Assembly (NCBI RefSeq): GCF_900107045.1
Contig: NZ_FNON01000016.1
Location: 1-64,000, forward strand
DNA length: 64,000 nt
Direction of reading: 5' to 3'
Origin: Amycolatopsis xylanica
GTDB taxonomy: Bacteria; Actinomycetota; Actinomycetes; Mycobacteriales; Pseudonocardiaceae
Notes under the pieces: model-generated
Told to the model about the DNA's origin: nothing
Seen by the model: the letters and a program-made list of their open reading frames with translations, nothing else
Database searches by the model: none
Shown here: positions 25,501-32,083 of the stretch, one piece after another
How the letters are laid out: every line of letters starts with the position of its first letter
How positions within the stretch are numbered: position 1 is the stretch's first letter
Made by a program: the position numbers and the translations under genes

Positions 25501-26876
25501 GTGATCGCGTCGAGCGTGCTGTTGCCGTACTGCTTCGCCCCGACCTGCGTGCCGTCGGGTGCGGTGAGGGTCCAGCTCAGATCGCAGCAGCCGAAGACGG
25601 AGGACGCGGCGCTGGACTGGACGAGCACGCGCTGGCCCAGTGTGCCGGTGAACGTGGTGTACGCGTTCTGGCCGGGATTGGTGATCGTGACGGTCTTGGC
25701 GGTGCCGTTGAGCGCCTGCGCGCCCGCGTTGAGGTCGGCGGGGACCTTGTGCACGGTCACGTCGATCGTGCCCGCGCTCGTGGAGGTGTTGTGCAGCACC
25801 AGTGCCCGCGTGCCCGCGCCGGACACCGGCGTCGTCTCGACCCAGCCGCTGGTGCCGACGCAGCCTTCGGTGCCTGCTTGGCGGTTGCGCTCGTCGAAGA
25901 TCTTCGCGTCGAGCCCGCAGCTGCCGAACGTGCCCGCTTCGAGCGTCGCGGCGAATCGATCGCCGTCGACGGCGTCGAAGTACCGGATCGCGTACTTGCC
26001 CGCGGCGACCGGAACGCTCGTCTTGGTGCCGGCGGTGATCGGCCCGCTGGTGTCGATGTCGGCCGCCGGGACCCCGGCAGGCGGCACGATCAGCACGTTC
26101 GCGCTCGCCGAGGTGCCCGCGGGGGTGCTGAACTGCAGCTTCCCGCTGCCCGCGCCCGGCGGCACGGTGATCGTCAGCGTGCCGGGCCCCTGCGCGGTGA
26201 CCGCGGCGAGGATCCCGTTGAGCCGCACGAGGTTGTTGGCGAACTGCGGGTCCGGATTGCTCACGTTCAGCGTCACCGAACTGCCCGGCGCGGCCGTCTT
26301 CGGGGTGAACTCGCTGATCACCGGCTTGTCACCGCGGATGACCGTGATCCCGTCCAGCGTCCCGGACCCGGCAGGCGTGGTGACCTGCAGCACCCCGCTG
26401 GTGGCCGCGCTCGGCACGGTCACCACGATCCGGTCGGCCGTCGCCGACTTGACCGTCGCGGCGATTCCGTTGATCGTCACGGTGTTCCCGCTGGCGGCGA
26501 ACCCCTTGCCCGCGATCGTGACGCTGTCACCGGGCCGCACGACGCTCGGCACGGCGGCCAGCACGGCGACGGCAGGCGTCCCCAGCCGATCGACCGAGGT
26601 CACGTTGCCCGCGGCGTCGTAGCCGTACCGCGCGACCTCACCCCCGGCCCCGACCACACCGGCCAGCCGCCCGGCCGCGTCGTAGGCGTAGGACGCGGGC
26701 CCGGGGACCGGCGCGACCTTCACCGAGGGCTGGACCTGACCCTGATTCCGGACCGGCGGCGCGGCCGGCGCCTGCTGCGCGGTCGCGGACGGTAATCCCG
26801 GCAGCGCCACCGCGGCCACCAGCACCGCTACCAAAGCCGCGTTTCTTTTACCGGACAAGCGTCTTCTGAGGCTCAC
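19527..26876 (-). CDS. Giant secreted RHS/YD-repeat polymorphic toxin with Tox-REase-7-like C-terminus
   Basis: 2449 residues from the GTG at 26876, chosen because GGGAG lies 6 bases upstream and a signal peptide follows at once (KRNAALVAVLVAAVALPGLP). Order: signal peptide; a YD-like pair; two IPT/TIG Ig-like domains (about 110-290); six tandem repeats of about 107 residues, each with an FGCC motif (about 370-1025); a carboxypeptidase-regulatory-like domain; a DUF6531-like segment beginning GDPVDLSTGLLTDA; about 25 YD repeats; and the RHS core closing motif YRSRYYSPDQQRFISEDSIG. The variable tip then begins. It ends with FRVPD (D2383) and TEVKNV (E2392, K2394), a PD-(D/E)xK nuclease arrangement like Tox-REase-7. 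The RHS shell would encapsulate the nuclease. The whole coding region is intact. Confidence 0.88.
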   Translation of the reverse strand: MSLRRRLSGKRNAALVAVLVAAVALPGLPSATAQQAPAAPPVRNQGQVQPSVKVAPVPGPASYAYDAAGRLAGVVGAGGEVARYGYDAAGNVTSVDRLGTPAVAVLAAVPSVVRPGDSVTIAGKGFAASGNTVTINGIAATVKSATADRIVVTVPSAATSGVLQVTTPAGSGTLDGITVIRGDKPVISEFTPKTAAPGSSVTLNVSNPDPQFANNLVRLNGILAAVTAQGPGTLTITVPPGAGSGKLQFSTPAGTSASANVLIVPPAGVPAADIDTSGPITAGTKTSVPVAAGKYAIRYFDAVDGDRFAATLEAGTFGSCGLDAKIFDERNRQAGTEGCVGTSGWVETTPVSGAGTRALVLHNTSTSAGTIDVTVHKVPADLNAGAQALNGTAKTVTITNPGQNAYTTFTGTLGQRVLVQSSAASSVFGCCDLSWTLTAPDGTQVGAKQYGNSTLDAITLPAAGTYRIAVDPAHGLVGSVTLAAWTVPADLNAGTQALDGTAKTVTITNPGQNAYTTFAGTAGQRVLVQSTNASAVFGCCNLTWTLVAPDGTQVGSTQYGNSTIDTISLPQNGNYKIVVNPSYALVGSLTLAAWTVPADLDAGAQSLDGTAKTVTIANPGQNAYTTFAGTTGQRVLLQSTNTSAVFGCCNLTWTLTAPDGSRVGNTQYGNATLDPISLPQTGTYKIVVDPAYALVGSVTLAVWNVPADLDAGAQPLDGTAKTVTISNPGQNAYTTFVGTTGQRVLLQSTNTSAVFGCCNLTWTLTAPDGSRVGSTQYGNSTLDTIALPQTGTYKIVVDPAYALVGSVTLAAWNVPADLDAGTQALNGTAKTVTITNPGQNAYTTFTGSTGQRVLSQSTNTSPVFGCCNLTWTLTAPDGSRVGSTQYGNSTLDTIVLPQNGVYRIAVNPDAALTGSVTLTAWNVPADLDAGALPLDGTAKTVTITNPGQNAFSGFTGTSGQHLIIQSSNTSPVFGCCGLTWTLTAPDGAKVGGTQYGNSKLDVTLPQTGAYKLTVNPDAALTGSITFGATIAAALKAVEQQPQPQQAAAEKNGPDVPPKVKREVPPVPPPDARTASQWAPDPGNLQGADWMTRRPDPVKIEDLKADKGITAISGHVRDLDGGPLPGIPVRVGEIKTTTDAQGRFLLTGVPANATTIIVDGYAAKTTPARYGTFRIHAKVTAGATTPLEATVWLPRLDMRHVQQITSPTGSEIVLTTPEIPGLEVRLPAGSVVRDLDGNVVRELGITAIPLDRPPYPLPRNGIVPVYFTVQPGGATIFPQGARVVYPNYTKLPAGSFVDFWNYDPQDKGWYVYGHGKVSADGRQVVPDEKTRLWTLDGSMFNTPGNPKHDKNWLEDLIDKISGDPVDLSTGLLTDAHTDLGLKDTLPISLTRTYWQGDGHAREFGLNQSADYNMFLTSELQYQEVDLNLPSGGKVHYLRTSPGTSYSDAVFTATGTAGRFGGSTITQINGDWVLKLREGSSYFFPWYSRVRAIQDRNGNQITFTRIGGNNGEVSQITSPNGRWIAFEYDGANRVTKAKDNIGRSASYTYDAAGRLATVVDVAGKTSTYTYDSANRITKLTDARGVAYLNVTYDLNGRVASQTLGGGGTYTFAYTLDANGLITETRVTEPNGSVRRVVFDASHIVATDTQAFGTPLARTTSYTRGKDNRIDAVVDPYGRRTTYEYDAQNRPTSTVELTGTADQVTTGKTVYGPFDLPLSITDAAGKVTSYSYDTKGNLLTTTDPLNRKSTIAYTTDGQVAKITTPANAVTTFTYEAGALTSVKDPLGRISQTFVDAAGRPVSSTNPAGATTLTSYDAQDQPVKVTDPLGQASTFGYDAGGNLTSFTDARGKITRWAFDDADRPISRTDPLGKTSTITYDNAGRVTATVDRAGVRATGEYDALNRLTKARFGVSGTTAQSELTYAYDTIDRLNSLTDTAGGTTSYKYDARDRATAITGPNGTVTYGYDAVGRETSSGLPGLPATSYSYDAAGQPTGVSRGTDAVTITRDAAGRPTVLTLPGGWTQTSTYDAAGQVTGITYAQGGTGKGSLAYTYDAAGQRTSVTGGLANVTLPDARSGLTYNDANRLTTPGVTYDAEGRLLTDGTTTYTWNARGQLTGTSKTGLAGTYAYDAAGNRSGRTVGGVTTKFLYDGPNVGAELDGAGAVSASLLGGGVDQWFARTKAGVTDTTLTDALGSPVALGRADGTFAANQAYSPFGAPSGTGDRRGSDLSFTGRQDDGTGLLNYRSRYYSPDQQRFISEDSIGMAGGTNLYGYAANSPTNLTDPSGNNPMVVGCLVGGAVGGGLDYLGQRLSGRKVNWGSVGGSAVAGCALGALGGWLSRGGLSMAEKMARVRAVGAEGESLAGINQAAKVRIPSMTNTADFRVPDALSPTTLTEVKNVANLSYTAQLQDFYQFAQATGRQFDLIVRQGTQLTGPLQDMVNKGLINLIRSLP
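23780..25770 (-). repeat. Six tandem repeats of about 320 bp inside the RHS gene
   Basis: Each unit encodes a VPADL(N/D)AG start, a TAKTVTI(T/A/S)NPGQNA segment, QRVL(V/L)QS, VFGCC(D/N)L(T/S)WTL and a TYKIVV(D/N)P-like end. The FGCC double-cysteine core is kept in every unit. The central four units are nearly identical at the DNA level, indicating recent homogenisation. Confidence 0.85.
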
Positions 26877-27168
26877 GTGGTCTCCCAGCCAAGGGGGCGA
26901 TCCTGCGCGGCCTGTATCGGCGAAACTTCCTGGCACGTAACAGAAAACGGTGAAGTTCTGACATTCGGCCCAGCCTTGGCGGTTTAATTCACTACGCCGC
27001 TCGGGCCTATCGGAACCGGCCGGTAACCCCAGGTTCAGCTCCGCCACATAGTGGAATCGGGGCCCTTGACCGAGCCTCTAGGGGATTATCAGACGTATGA
27101 AGTAATGACTAAGGTCGTCAAACCATCCCGGTTGACGACCACACAGAGCCAGAGCGGAGAATCCCCGC

Positions 27169-27675
27169 GTGACCCACCGCAACCAGATCCGTCTCGCGCA
27201 GGATCGTGACGTCGACGCGCTGGTCGAGGTGCTGGGCGACCGCGAGTTCGTCAAGGACCGCCTGGATCGCCAAGCGGCCGGCCTGGGAGAGCTGCTGACC
27301 ATCTGGTCCGGCGACGTCCTGCTCGGCTCGATGTACATCTGGCTCGAAGACGCCGAAGAGCCGGAGCTGCGGAAATGGCTGCCCGGGGTGCCCCTGTTCA
27401 CCCGGATCGAGGTGCTCGAGCGCTATCGCGGCAAGGGCATCGGCACAAAGCTGATCCGCGCGGGTGAGGACCGGCTCCGCAAAGCCGGGTATCGGAGCGT
27501 GGCGCTGGCCGTGGAGATCACGAACTTCGGCGCCGAACTGCTCTACAAGCGGCTTTACTTCGACGAGTGGGAGCACGGCCAGATCACCTGCGAAGGCGTC
27601 GAGGTGCTCGAGGACGGCTACCGCAAGCCCTACAAAGAGACCTGCCGGATCATGGTCAAAAGGCTCGAGGACTGA
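27169..27675 (+). CDS. GNAT-family N-acetyltransferase
   Basis: 168 residues with one GNAT domain. Motif A (acetyl-CoA binding) is EVLERYRGKGIGTKLIRAGE, with the R-x-x-G-x-G pattern, and motif B is KAGYRSVALAVEITNFGAELLYKRLYF split over the next strands. GTG start at 27169 with GGAG at 27155-27158. The acceptor could be a small amine, an antibiotic or a protein N-terminus. Nothing in the neighbourhood decides this. It is divergent from the RHS toxin gene and convergent with a glycosyltransferase-like gene, overlapping it by 20 bp. Confidence 0.82.
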   Translation: MTHRNQIRLAQDRDVDALVEVLGDREFVKDRLDRQAAGLGELLTIWSGDVLLGSMYIWLEDAEEPELRKWLPGVPLFTRIEVLERYRGKGIGTKLIRAGEDRLRKAGYRSVALAVEITNFGAELLYKRLYFDEWEHGQITCEGVEVLEDGYRKPYKETCRIMVKRLED

Positions 27676-28816
27676 CCGGCACGTACTCGCCGCGATGCTG
27701 CAGGCCCAGCTCGGCCAGCACTTTCGCGGGATGGAGCCCGGTCGGCGCCTGGCGGAGATGCCGCCGCCATTTGCGGCGGTCGAGCGACAGCGCCGCGAGG
27801 TAGTCCAGGCAGAGCTCGGCGGTGATCAGCAGGCTGCGGATGTGCGCGGCCTTGAGCGCGGCGAGCACCCGCTCCCGCTCGGCGTCCGTCCCGCCAGCCG
27901 ACTCGATCCTGGCGACGATCTCCCGGATGAAGGTGCGGCGCCTGGTGAGGAACGCGCGCCAGTACCGCAGATCCGTTTCGAGCGGCCGATGCTCGTCGAG
28001 CCTGGCGAAAACACCTTCCGCGAGCGCGTCGCCGAATTCTTCCGAACGCGCCCTTTCGGTGTCGAGGAATGGATCGTACGGCCCTTGCACCGCGGTGCCC
28101 ACGACCCCCGACGGGCGTAATCCGTGATCGTCGAGCAGGAAGAACCAATCCTCGTTGTAGATATCGGGGAAGAACGATTCGAATGATTCCGCGGAGATCG
28201 CGAGCGCGCCGCCGCCGATGAACATTTCCTGCGAGCCGCCGGAGTAGCGGTTGGCGTGGCAGACCACCGAGTTGTCAGGGAAACCCGTGATCGAAAGGCC
28301 CACGTTGGCGTAACGGTCGAGCAACCGAACGGCGTCCGTGAGATCGGCCATCCGGGGGATGAAGATGTCGTCGTCGAGGAACACGACCCGCTGCCAGCCC
28401 AGCGAACGCGCCAGCAGAAGACCGAGATTGCGCTTGCGGCCGGTGTCCGTCCGCCTGGCGAACCGGGTGCCGCGCAGCAGCCGCGTGGTGTGGAACTCGG
28501 GCAGCAGCCCGTCCGGCAGCACCTCGACGTCGACGGAGATCAGCTCGACGCCAGCGGCCTCCGCGAGCTCGGCGGTGCGGGCTGCGGAGGCGCGCTTGCT
28601 GCAGAGCACGACAAGCGTGCAGTTCAACCGGGCGGCGGCGGCGACCGCCGTGTGCATCTGCTCGGGAAAACGCGCGGTGGGGACGATGATCGCGTCGACT
28701 CCGGCGGCGCTGGTCGCCGTGGTGCCCCGGCGGTTGAGGAGAGGGAGGTGGGATCCTTGGTGGTGGGAGCCGGACGCGACGTCCCATGCTCCCGGCGTGA
28801 CCAAGGTCTGATTCAC
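27656..28816 (-). CDS. Glycosyltransferase-like protein (GT-A, DDD motif)
   Basis: 386 residues from the GTG at 28816, which forms a GTGA overlap with the XRE-domain gene; an ATG at 28834 is also in frame. The central part looks like a GT-A glycosyltransferase: DAIIVPTARFPEQMHTAVAA, GRKRNLGLLLARSLGWQRVV, and then FLDDDIFIP with the metal-binding DxD. A later segment, GGGALAISAESFESFFPDIY then NEDWFFLLDD, resembles the acceptor-side ED motif. The C-terminal 130 residues are helical and unassigned. It is tightly coupled to the XRE protein, so the two act in one pathway. The donor sugar and target are unknown. Confidence 0.62.
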   Translation of the reverse strand: MNQTLVTPGAWDVASGSHHQGSHLPLLNRRGTTATSAAGVDAIIVPTARFPEQMHTAVAAAARLNCTLVVLCSKRASAARTAELAEAAGVELISVDVEVLPDGLLPEFHTTRLLRGTRFARRTDTGRKRNLGLLLARSLGWQRVVFLDDDIFIPRMADLTDAVRLLDRYANVGLSITGFPDNSVVCHANRYSGGSQEMFIGGGALAISAESFESFFPDIYNEDWFFLLDDHGLRPSGVVGTAVQGPYDPFLDTERARSEEFGDALAEGVFARLDEHRPLETDLRYWRAFLTRRRTFIREIVARIESAGGTDAERERVLAALKAAHIRSLLITAELCLDYLAALSLDRRKWRRHLRQAPTGLHPAKVLAELGLQHRGEYVPVSPRAF

Positions 28817-29901
28817 AACGGCTCCTCCGACCACTCGTGCAGCCGTACCTTCGGATCGGTCCAGTCTGGCGCGACGGGCCTGCCGTTCACCACGGACACA
28901 CGACTGAGGATACTGATGCTTCTGCGCCCCGCGAAGCGCCTTTCGATGTACGCCTGGTTCCGCCTGCTGAACAACGGGTCGGTCAGCGCGCGGACCGCGC
29001 CCAGTGTGCCGCGTCCGTACATGCCGTTGCAGATGGTGACGGTGAGCGCGGAATTGAACGGACTCGGCCCGTGGTAGAAATGCGCGACATCGTCGACGAG
29101 AATCGTCTTGCCGTTCACCTCCTGCAAATGGGGAACGAAATTCTTCTTTTCACCTCCCTCGTTGATCTCGAAATGTCCTGATTCCGAATGCTCCGGGCGC
29201 ACTTCCTGCCGCAACGGCAGCCGCAGGCGCCGCAGCAGGTCACGCGTGAGCACATTCCAGTCCACCCCGCCGAGTGAGATCAGGTGGATGGCCGGATAGT
29301 CGGCGCTGCCGAGCTCGGACGCGAGCCGGTACCGGACGTCGGCGCCGGGGTTGAGCGCGCGGATGTGGCCGTACAGCTCCAGCAGCGCGTCCGGGTCCGC
29401 GTAGGTGTAGAGCCGCACGTAGTCGGGATCGTCGACGTTGGCGTACGGGAAGTCCTTGAGCATCTCGTCGGGCAGCTGCGAGCACACGATGGTGATCGGC
29501 TTGCCGTCGTCGAACCGCAGGAGGTTGCTGCTCCCGGCCGCGGCTTCGACGGGCTCGCTCGTGGCCGCCGTGCGCAGCCCGGTCAGCTCGGCGAGCAGGT
29601 CACCCCGCGCCGCCCGCTCCTCCTCGGTCAGCTGGCGGACGTCGAGCAGCTGATACGGCTCGCCCGCGACCGAGCGTTCGGTGGCGAAGAAGGTCGCGTA
29701 CGCCTCCAGCCGGTGCACCGGCGGCGGCTTGGGCGTGGTGCTGCTCTCCCATGAGGAGATCGAGGCGACACTCACCGAGCGGCGGGCCGAGAGCGCCTCG
29801 GCCAGCTGGCCCTGGGTGATGACGCACCGGGGCCACTTCTGCTCCCGCAGCTCCTTGAGCCGCCGGGCGAGCATGAGCCTCGGTTCCTCATACACCTGCA
29901 C
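28813..29901 (-). CDS. XRE-type helix-turn-helix protein with a conserved actinobacterial C-terminal domain
   Basis: 362 residues from a GTG at 29901 (GGAAGG 9 nt upstream). The N-terminal helix-turn-helix (about 9-70) reads LARRLKELREQKWPRCVITQ, QLAEALSARRSVSVASISSW. A linker leads to a domain of about 220 residues that I recognise only as recurrent in actinobacterial XRE proteins. It has a Rossmann-like start (ITIVCSQLPDEMLKDFPYAN, YVRLYTYADPDALLELYGHI), ISLGGVDWN, LVDDVAHFYHGPSPFN, VTICNGMYGRGTLGAVRALT and PDWTDPKVRLHEW. The second half may sense a nucleotide (inference). It is divergent from a cyclase-like gene and overlaps the glycosyltransferase-like gene. Confidence 0.65.
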   Translation of the reverse strand: MQVYEEPRLMLARRLKELREQKWPRCVITQGQLAEALSARRSVSVASISSWESSTTPKPPPVHRLEAYATFFATERSVAGEPYQLLDVRQLTEEERAARGDLLAELTGLRTAATSEPVEAAAGSSNLLRFDDGKPITIVCSQLPDEMLKDFPYANVDDPDYVRLYTYADPDALLELYGHIRALNPGADVRYRLASELGSADYPAIHLISLGGVDWNVLTRDLLRRLRLPLRQEVRPEHSESGHFEINEGGEKKNFVPHLQEVNGKTILVDDVAHFYHGPSPFNSALTVTICNGMYGRGTLGAVRALTDPLFSRRNQAYIERRFAGRRSISILSRVSVVNGRPVAPDWTDPKVRLHEWSEEPL

Positions 29902-30149
29902 GGCACCAGGCCTTCCAGTTGACTTCAGTTTAGCTTGCTGAAGATCGGGGTATACAGACTGAATCGGCTGCTGTGCACGGAATGTTACGACAAGGCCTCG
30001 ATCCGGCCATGGCCTGGTCGGCGGGCATGAGGACCTGGTCACTGGCATTGTCCGCGCCACCTTCAGCCTCTACTCTGAAGCTTAGCGAATTTCGTGAAGT
30101 TTCAGCAAATTTCAGCTTTACCTGGCGAGCGAGGGAATCGAGGGTCGCC
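29902..30149. promoter_or_regulatory. Divergent regulatory region with CTTCAG/CTGAAG repeats
   Basis: CTTCAGTTTAGCTTGCTGAAG (29923-29943) is an inverted repeat close to the XRE gene start. Near the cyclase-like gene, CTGAAGCTTAGCG, GTGAAGTTTCAGC and AAATTTCAGC (about 30080-30116) form a cluster of the same half-sites. The nine-mer ACTTCAGTT at 29922 recurs at 30915, upstream of the next XRE gene. The likely reader is the XRE protein encoded here. Confidence 0.45.
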
Positions 30150-30797
30150 ATGAACCGTCACCAGATCTTGCCGAGGCACCGCACGATTCTCGTCCTCGAC
30201 ATCGAAGGCTCCACCAGCCGCACCGACACGGCCAAGGCCAGGCTCCGCTCCTCCATGTACGCGATCCTGGAAGAGGCACTGCGCTCCAGCGGGATAGCCG
30301 CCGAGCACCACGACCCGCCCGCCGACCGCGGCGACGGCGCGCTCATCCTGGTCCACCCGGTCGACGAGGCCCCGAAGACGCTGCTGCTCAACCGCGTGAT
30401 CCCGCGACTGGCCGAGCAGCTCACCGTGCAAGACCCGGAGCACAGCTTCCGCCTGCGCGTCGTCCTGCACGCGGGCGAGGTCAACTACGACTCCCAGGGT
30501 GTCTTCGGCGAGGCGCTCGACATCGCCTTCCGCCTGCTCGACGCCCCCGAGGTCAAACGCAAGCTCCGCACGATCGACGCGCCGCTGGTGCTGGTCGTCT
30601 CGCACGACATCTACCAGTCGGTGATCCGACACGGCTACGAAGGCATCGACCACAAGTCCTTCGAGCCCGCGGTGAAGGTCCGCGTCGCCGGGGCCCGCCA
30701 CCGAGGCTGGATCCACATCCCCGAGCAGAGGAGGGCAGGTGAGCGTTTTTTAGGGCGCTTAGAACCACCCGTGACGCTCACGACGAATCGAGGGTGA
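30150..30797 (+). CDS. Class III nucleotide cyclase-like protein
   Basis: 215 residues from the ATG at 30150 (AGGGT upstream). The class III cyclase fold is shown by TILVLDIEGSTSR, with metal aspartate D17, the RGDGALILVHP hairpin with second metal aspartate D62, RLRVVLHAGEV, and GEALDIAFRLLDAPEVK. The catalytic asparagine position of the usual VN-x-A-x-R motif is D124 here, while R128 is kept. Such short, single-domain cyclases include the pyrimidine cyclases of Pycsar defence, but no standard Pycsar effector is adjacent. The divergent XRE protein is the obvious partner (inference). The last 20 codons, from about 30739, come from a diverged copy of the dispersed palindrome. Confidence 0.6.
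   Translation: MNRHQILPRHRTILVLDIEGSTSRTDTAKARLRSSMYAILEEALRSSGIAAEHHDPPADRGDGALILVHPVDEAPKTLLLNRVIPRLAEQLTVQDPEHSFRLRVVLHAGEVNYDSQGVFGEALDIAFRLLDAPEVKRKLRTIDAPLVLVVSHDIYQSVIRHGYEGIDHKSFEPAVKVRVAGARHRGWIHIPEQRRAGERFLGRLEPPVTLTTNRG
30739..30784. repeat. Diverged palindrome copy inside the 3' end of the cyclase-like gene
   Basis: GTGAGCGT (30739-30746) pairs with ACGCTCAC (30774-30781), and the centre keeps TTAGAACC. This matches the dispersed family's layout with altered arms. It is read in frame as the protein's C-terminal tail. Confidence 0.6.
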
Positions 30798-31111
30798 GGA
30801 CAGTGCTGGGCGCGGACAGGCGGATTACCAGCTGGCGCACGACCCGACCCCCAAAGACGTTTCGTGCGGTCAGCCGGCAAGCCCGGCGTTCTTCCACGCA
30901 GTTCGATGTGGTGAACTTCAGTTCCACCTCACGAAACTGAGGCTAGTGTAGTCACACCCGGACCACGCCTCTTCGCCTCGCCGATTACCCGAACGGAGCA
31001 AGGGGGCGGAGACCGGTCACCTTAGGATCGAGGACGTCGCGCCGGCGGTCGGCGAACCGGGTCCGCTCCTGCGTAGGGTGGGATCGGCGAGACCGGAGGG
31101 GAGAAGCGGTA
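30798..31111. other. Intergenic region of 314 bp
   Basis: No gene is seen. It holds ACTTCAGTT (30915-30923) and CGAAACTGAGGCTAGTGTAG further on. It also has a strong ribosome-binding site GGAGGGGA (about 31095-31102) for the following XRE gene. A promoter for that gene probably lies around 30920-30960. Confidence 0.4.
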
Positions 31112-31777
31112 ATGGGCACGCCGAATTCGCGAACCGGCCTCGCCAAGACCAGGCTGGACCAGCTGTTCCGCGACCATTCCCGTGAAATCCGGCGTGAAAT
31201 GCACGCTACCGAAATGGCGGCCGCCATGGCCGAACTCGGTGAGCCGGTCACCGACACTTATCTTCGGATGCTGCGGTACGGCAGGCGGCCGTTCAACCCG
31301 TCGGACGGCAAGCGGCGTGCGCTGGCCTCGATACTGGACGCCCGCCCCGAACAACTTCCGGCTGGCGAGACGGGGCGGGCGGCGCTCAATGAGTTGTGGC
31401 AGGCCAAACTCGTCACCGAGCGGAAGGAACCCAGCACCCGCGAAGTGACCGACTGGCTGCGGCGCCATCACGGCGTCGCGATCACACCCCGGTATCTCCA
31501 GCAACTGCGCGACGGGGTCGCGAACAACCCGTCCGCGGCGATCGTCGGCGCGCTGGCCGCCTATTTCGGCGTGCCCATGGATTATCTGCTGGCGCAGCCG
31601 GAAAGCGGCGAAGAGCCCGCCCCCGCCACCCGGGTCGAAAGCGAGGAGGACGAGGTCCGCCTGATGTCGATGCGGTTGTTCGGTGTTTCGCCGCAGGGCA
31701 GGGCCTTCATCACCTCGGTGATCGAGGATGTCCGGCGTAGCGAAAAACTCGATCCCCCGGCGGAAAACGGCGAGTAG
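31112..31777 (+). CDS. XRE-family helix-turn-helix regulator with two helical DNA-binding-like regions
   Basis: 221 residues. Both halves look like XRE/lambda-repressor folds: one around 25-75 (EMAAAMAELGEPVTDTYLRM, LRYGRRPFNP), and a second around 105-150 (TREVTDWLRRHHGVAITPRY, LQQLRDGVANNPSAAIVGAL, FGVPMDYLL). The C-terminal tail may form a short sensing or dimerising segment. The start codon has a strong GGAGGGGA. The gene converges on the three-gene set 31787-33724. In other actinobacteria such sets of XRE, membrane and ImmA/IrrE-like proteins recur, so it is the likely local regulator (inference). Confidence 0.75.
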   Translation: MGTPNSRTGLAKTRLDQLFRDHSREIRREMHATEMAAAMAELGEPVTDTYLRMLRYGRRPFNPSDGKRRALASILDARPEQLPAGETGRAALNELWQAKLVTERKEPSTREVTDWLRRHHGVAITPRYLQQLRDGVANNPSAAIVGALAAYFGVPMDYLLAQPESGEEPAPATRVESEEDEVRLMSMRLFGVSPQGRAFITSVIEDVRRSEKLDPPAENGE

Positions 31778-31786
31778 GCCGTCCGC

Positions 31787-32083
31787 TCAGAGCTGTTCCT
31801 CGCGGAAGACGTCGAGGTCGACGAATCGGGGCGGCTCGGTGCACAGTTCGACGAACCGCTCGTGAATCCCGTTGGTGGACGGCAGCGCCGAATTGCGCAC
31901 GGCGTCGTCGTGGGAGCGGAATTCCAGGATCTCCACGAAATGCTGCGGATCATGGCGATCGCGCCCCACCCGGGTCCGGACGGCGGTCCGCTCACCGCCG
32001 CTGTCGGCGATCCACTGGGTGAGCAGCGCGTCCACCGCCTCCGGCTGTGTCGTCCGGTAGTCGATGAGCTGGACAAAGGTCAC
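31787..32083 (-). CDS. Small dimeric alpha/beta-barrel protein (ABM-like)
   Basis: 98 residues. Its predicted beta-alpha-beta pattern (FVQLIDYRTTQPEAVDALLT, RDRHDPQHFVEILEFRSHDD) matches antibiotic-biosynthesis-monooxygenase or ferredoxin-like dimeric barrel proteins. These act as small oxygenases, as isomerases or as binding proteins. No metal or cofactor motif is evident. The GTG start forms a GTGA overlap with the membrane-protein gene upstream, showing coupling to it. Confidence 0.68.
   Translation of the reverse strand: MTFVQLIDYRTTQPEAVDALLTQWIADSGGERTAVRTRVGRDRHDPQHFVEILEFRSHDDAVRNSALPSTNGIHERFVELCTEPPRFVDLDVFREEQL

Noticed and set aside
19785..26795. Very long open frames on the plus strand opposite the RHS gene (up to about 1159 codons)
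   Set aside because: They are antisense shadows of GC-rich repeat codons in the RHS gene. Their translations are Arg/Gly/Val-rich without domains.
28813..30797. Calling the cyclase plus XRE genes a Pycsar system outright
   Set aside because: No TIR, transmembrane or other standard Pycsar effector is present and the catalytic asparagine is changed, so I kept it as cyclase-like only.
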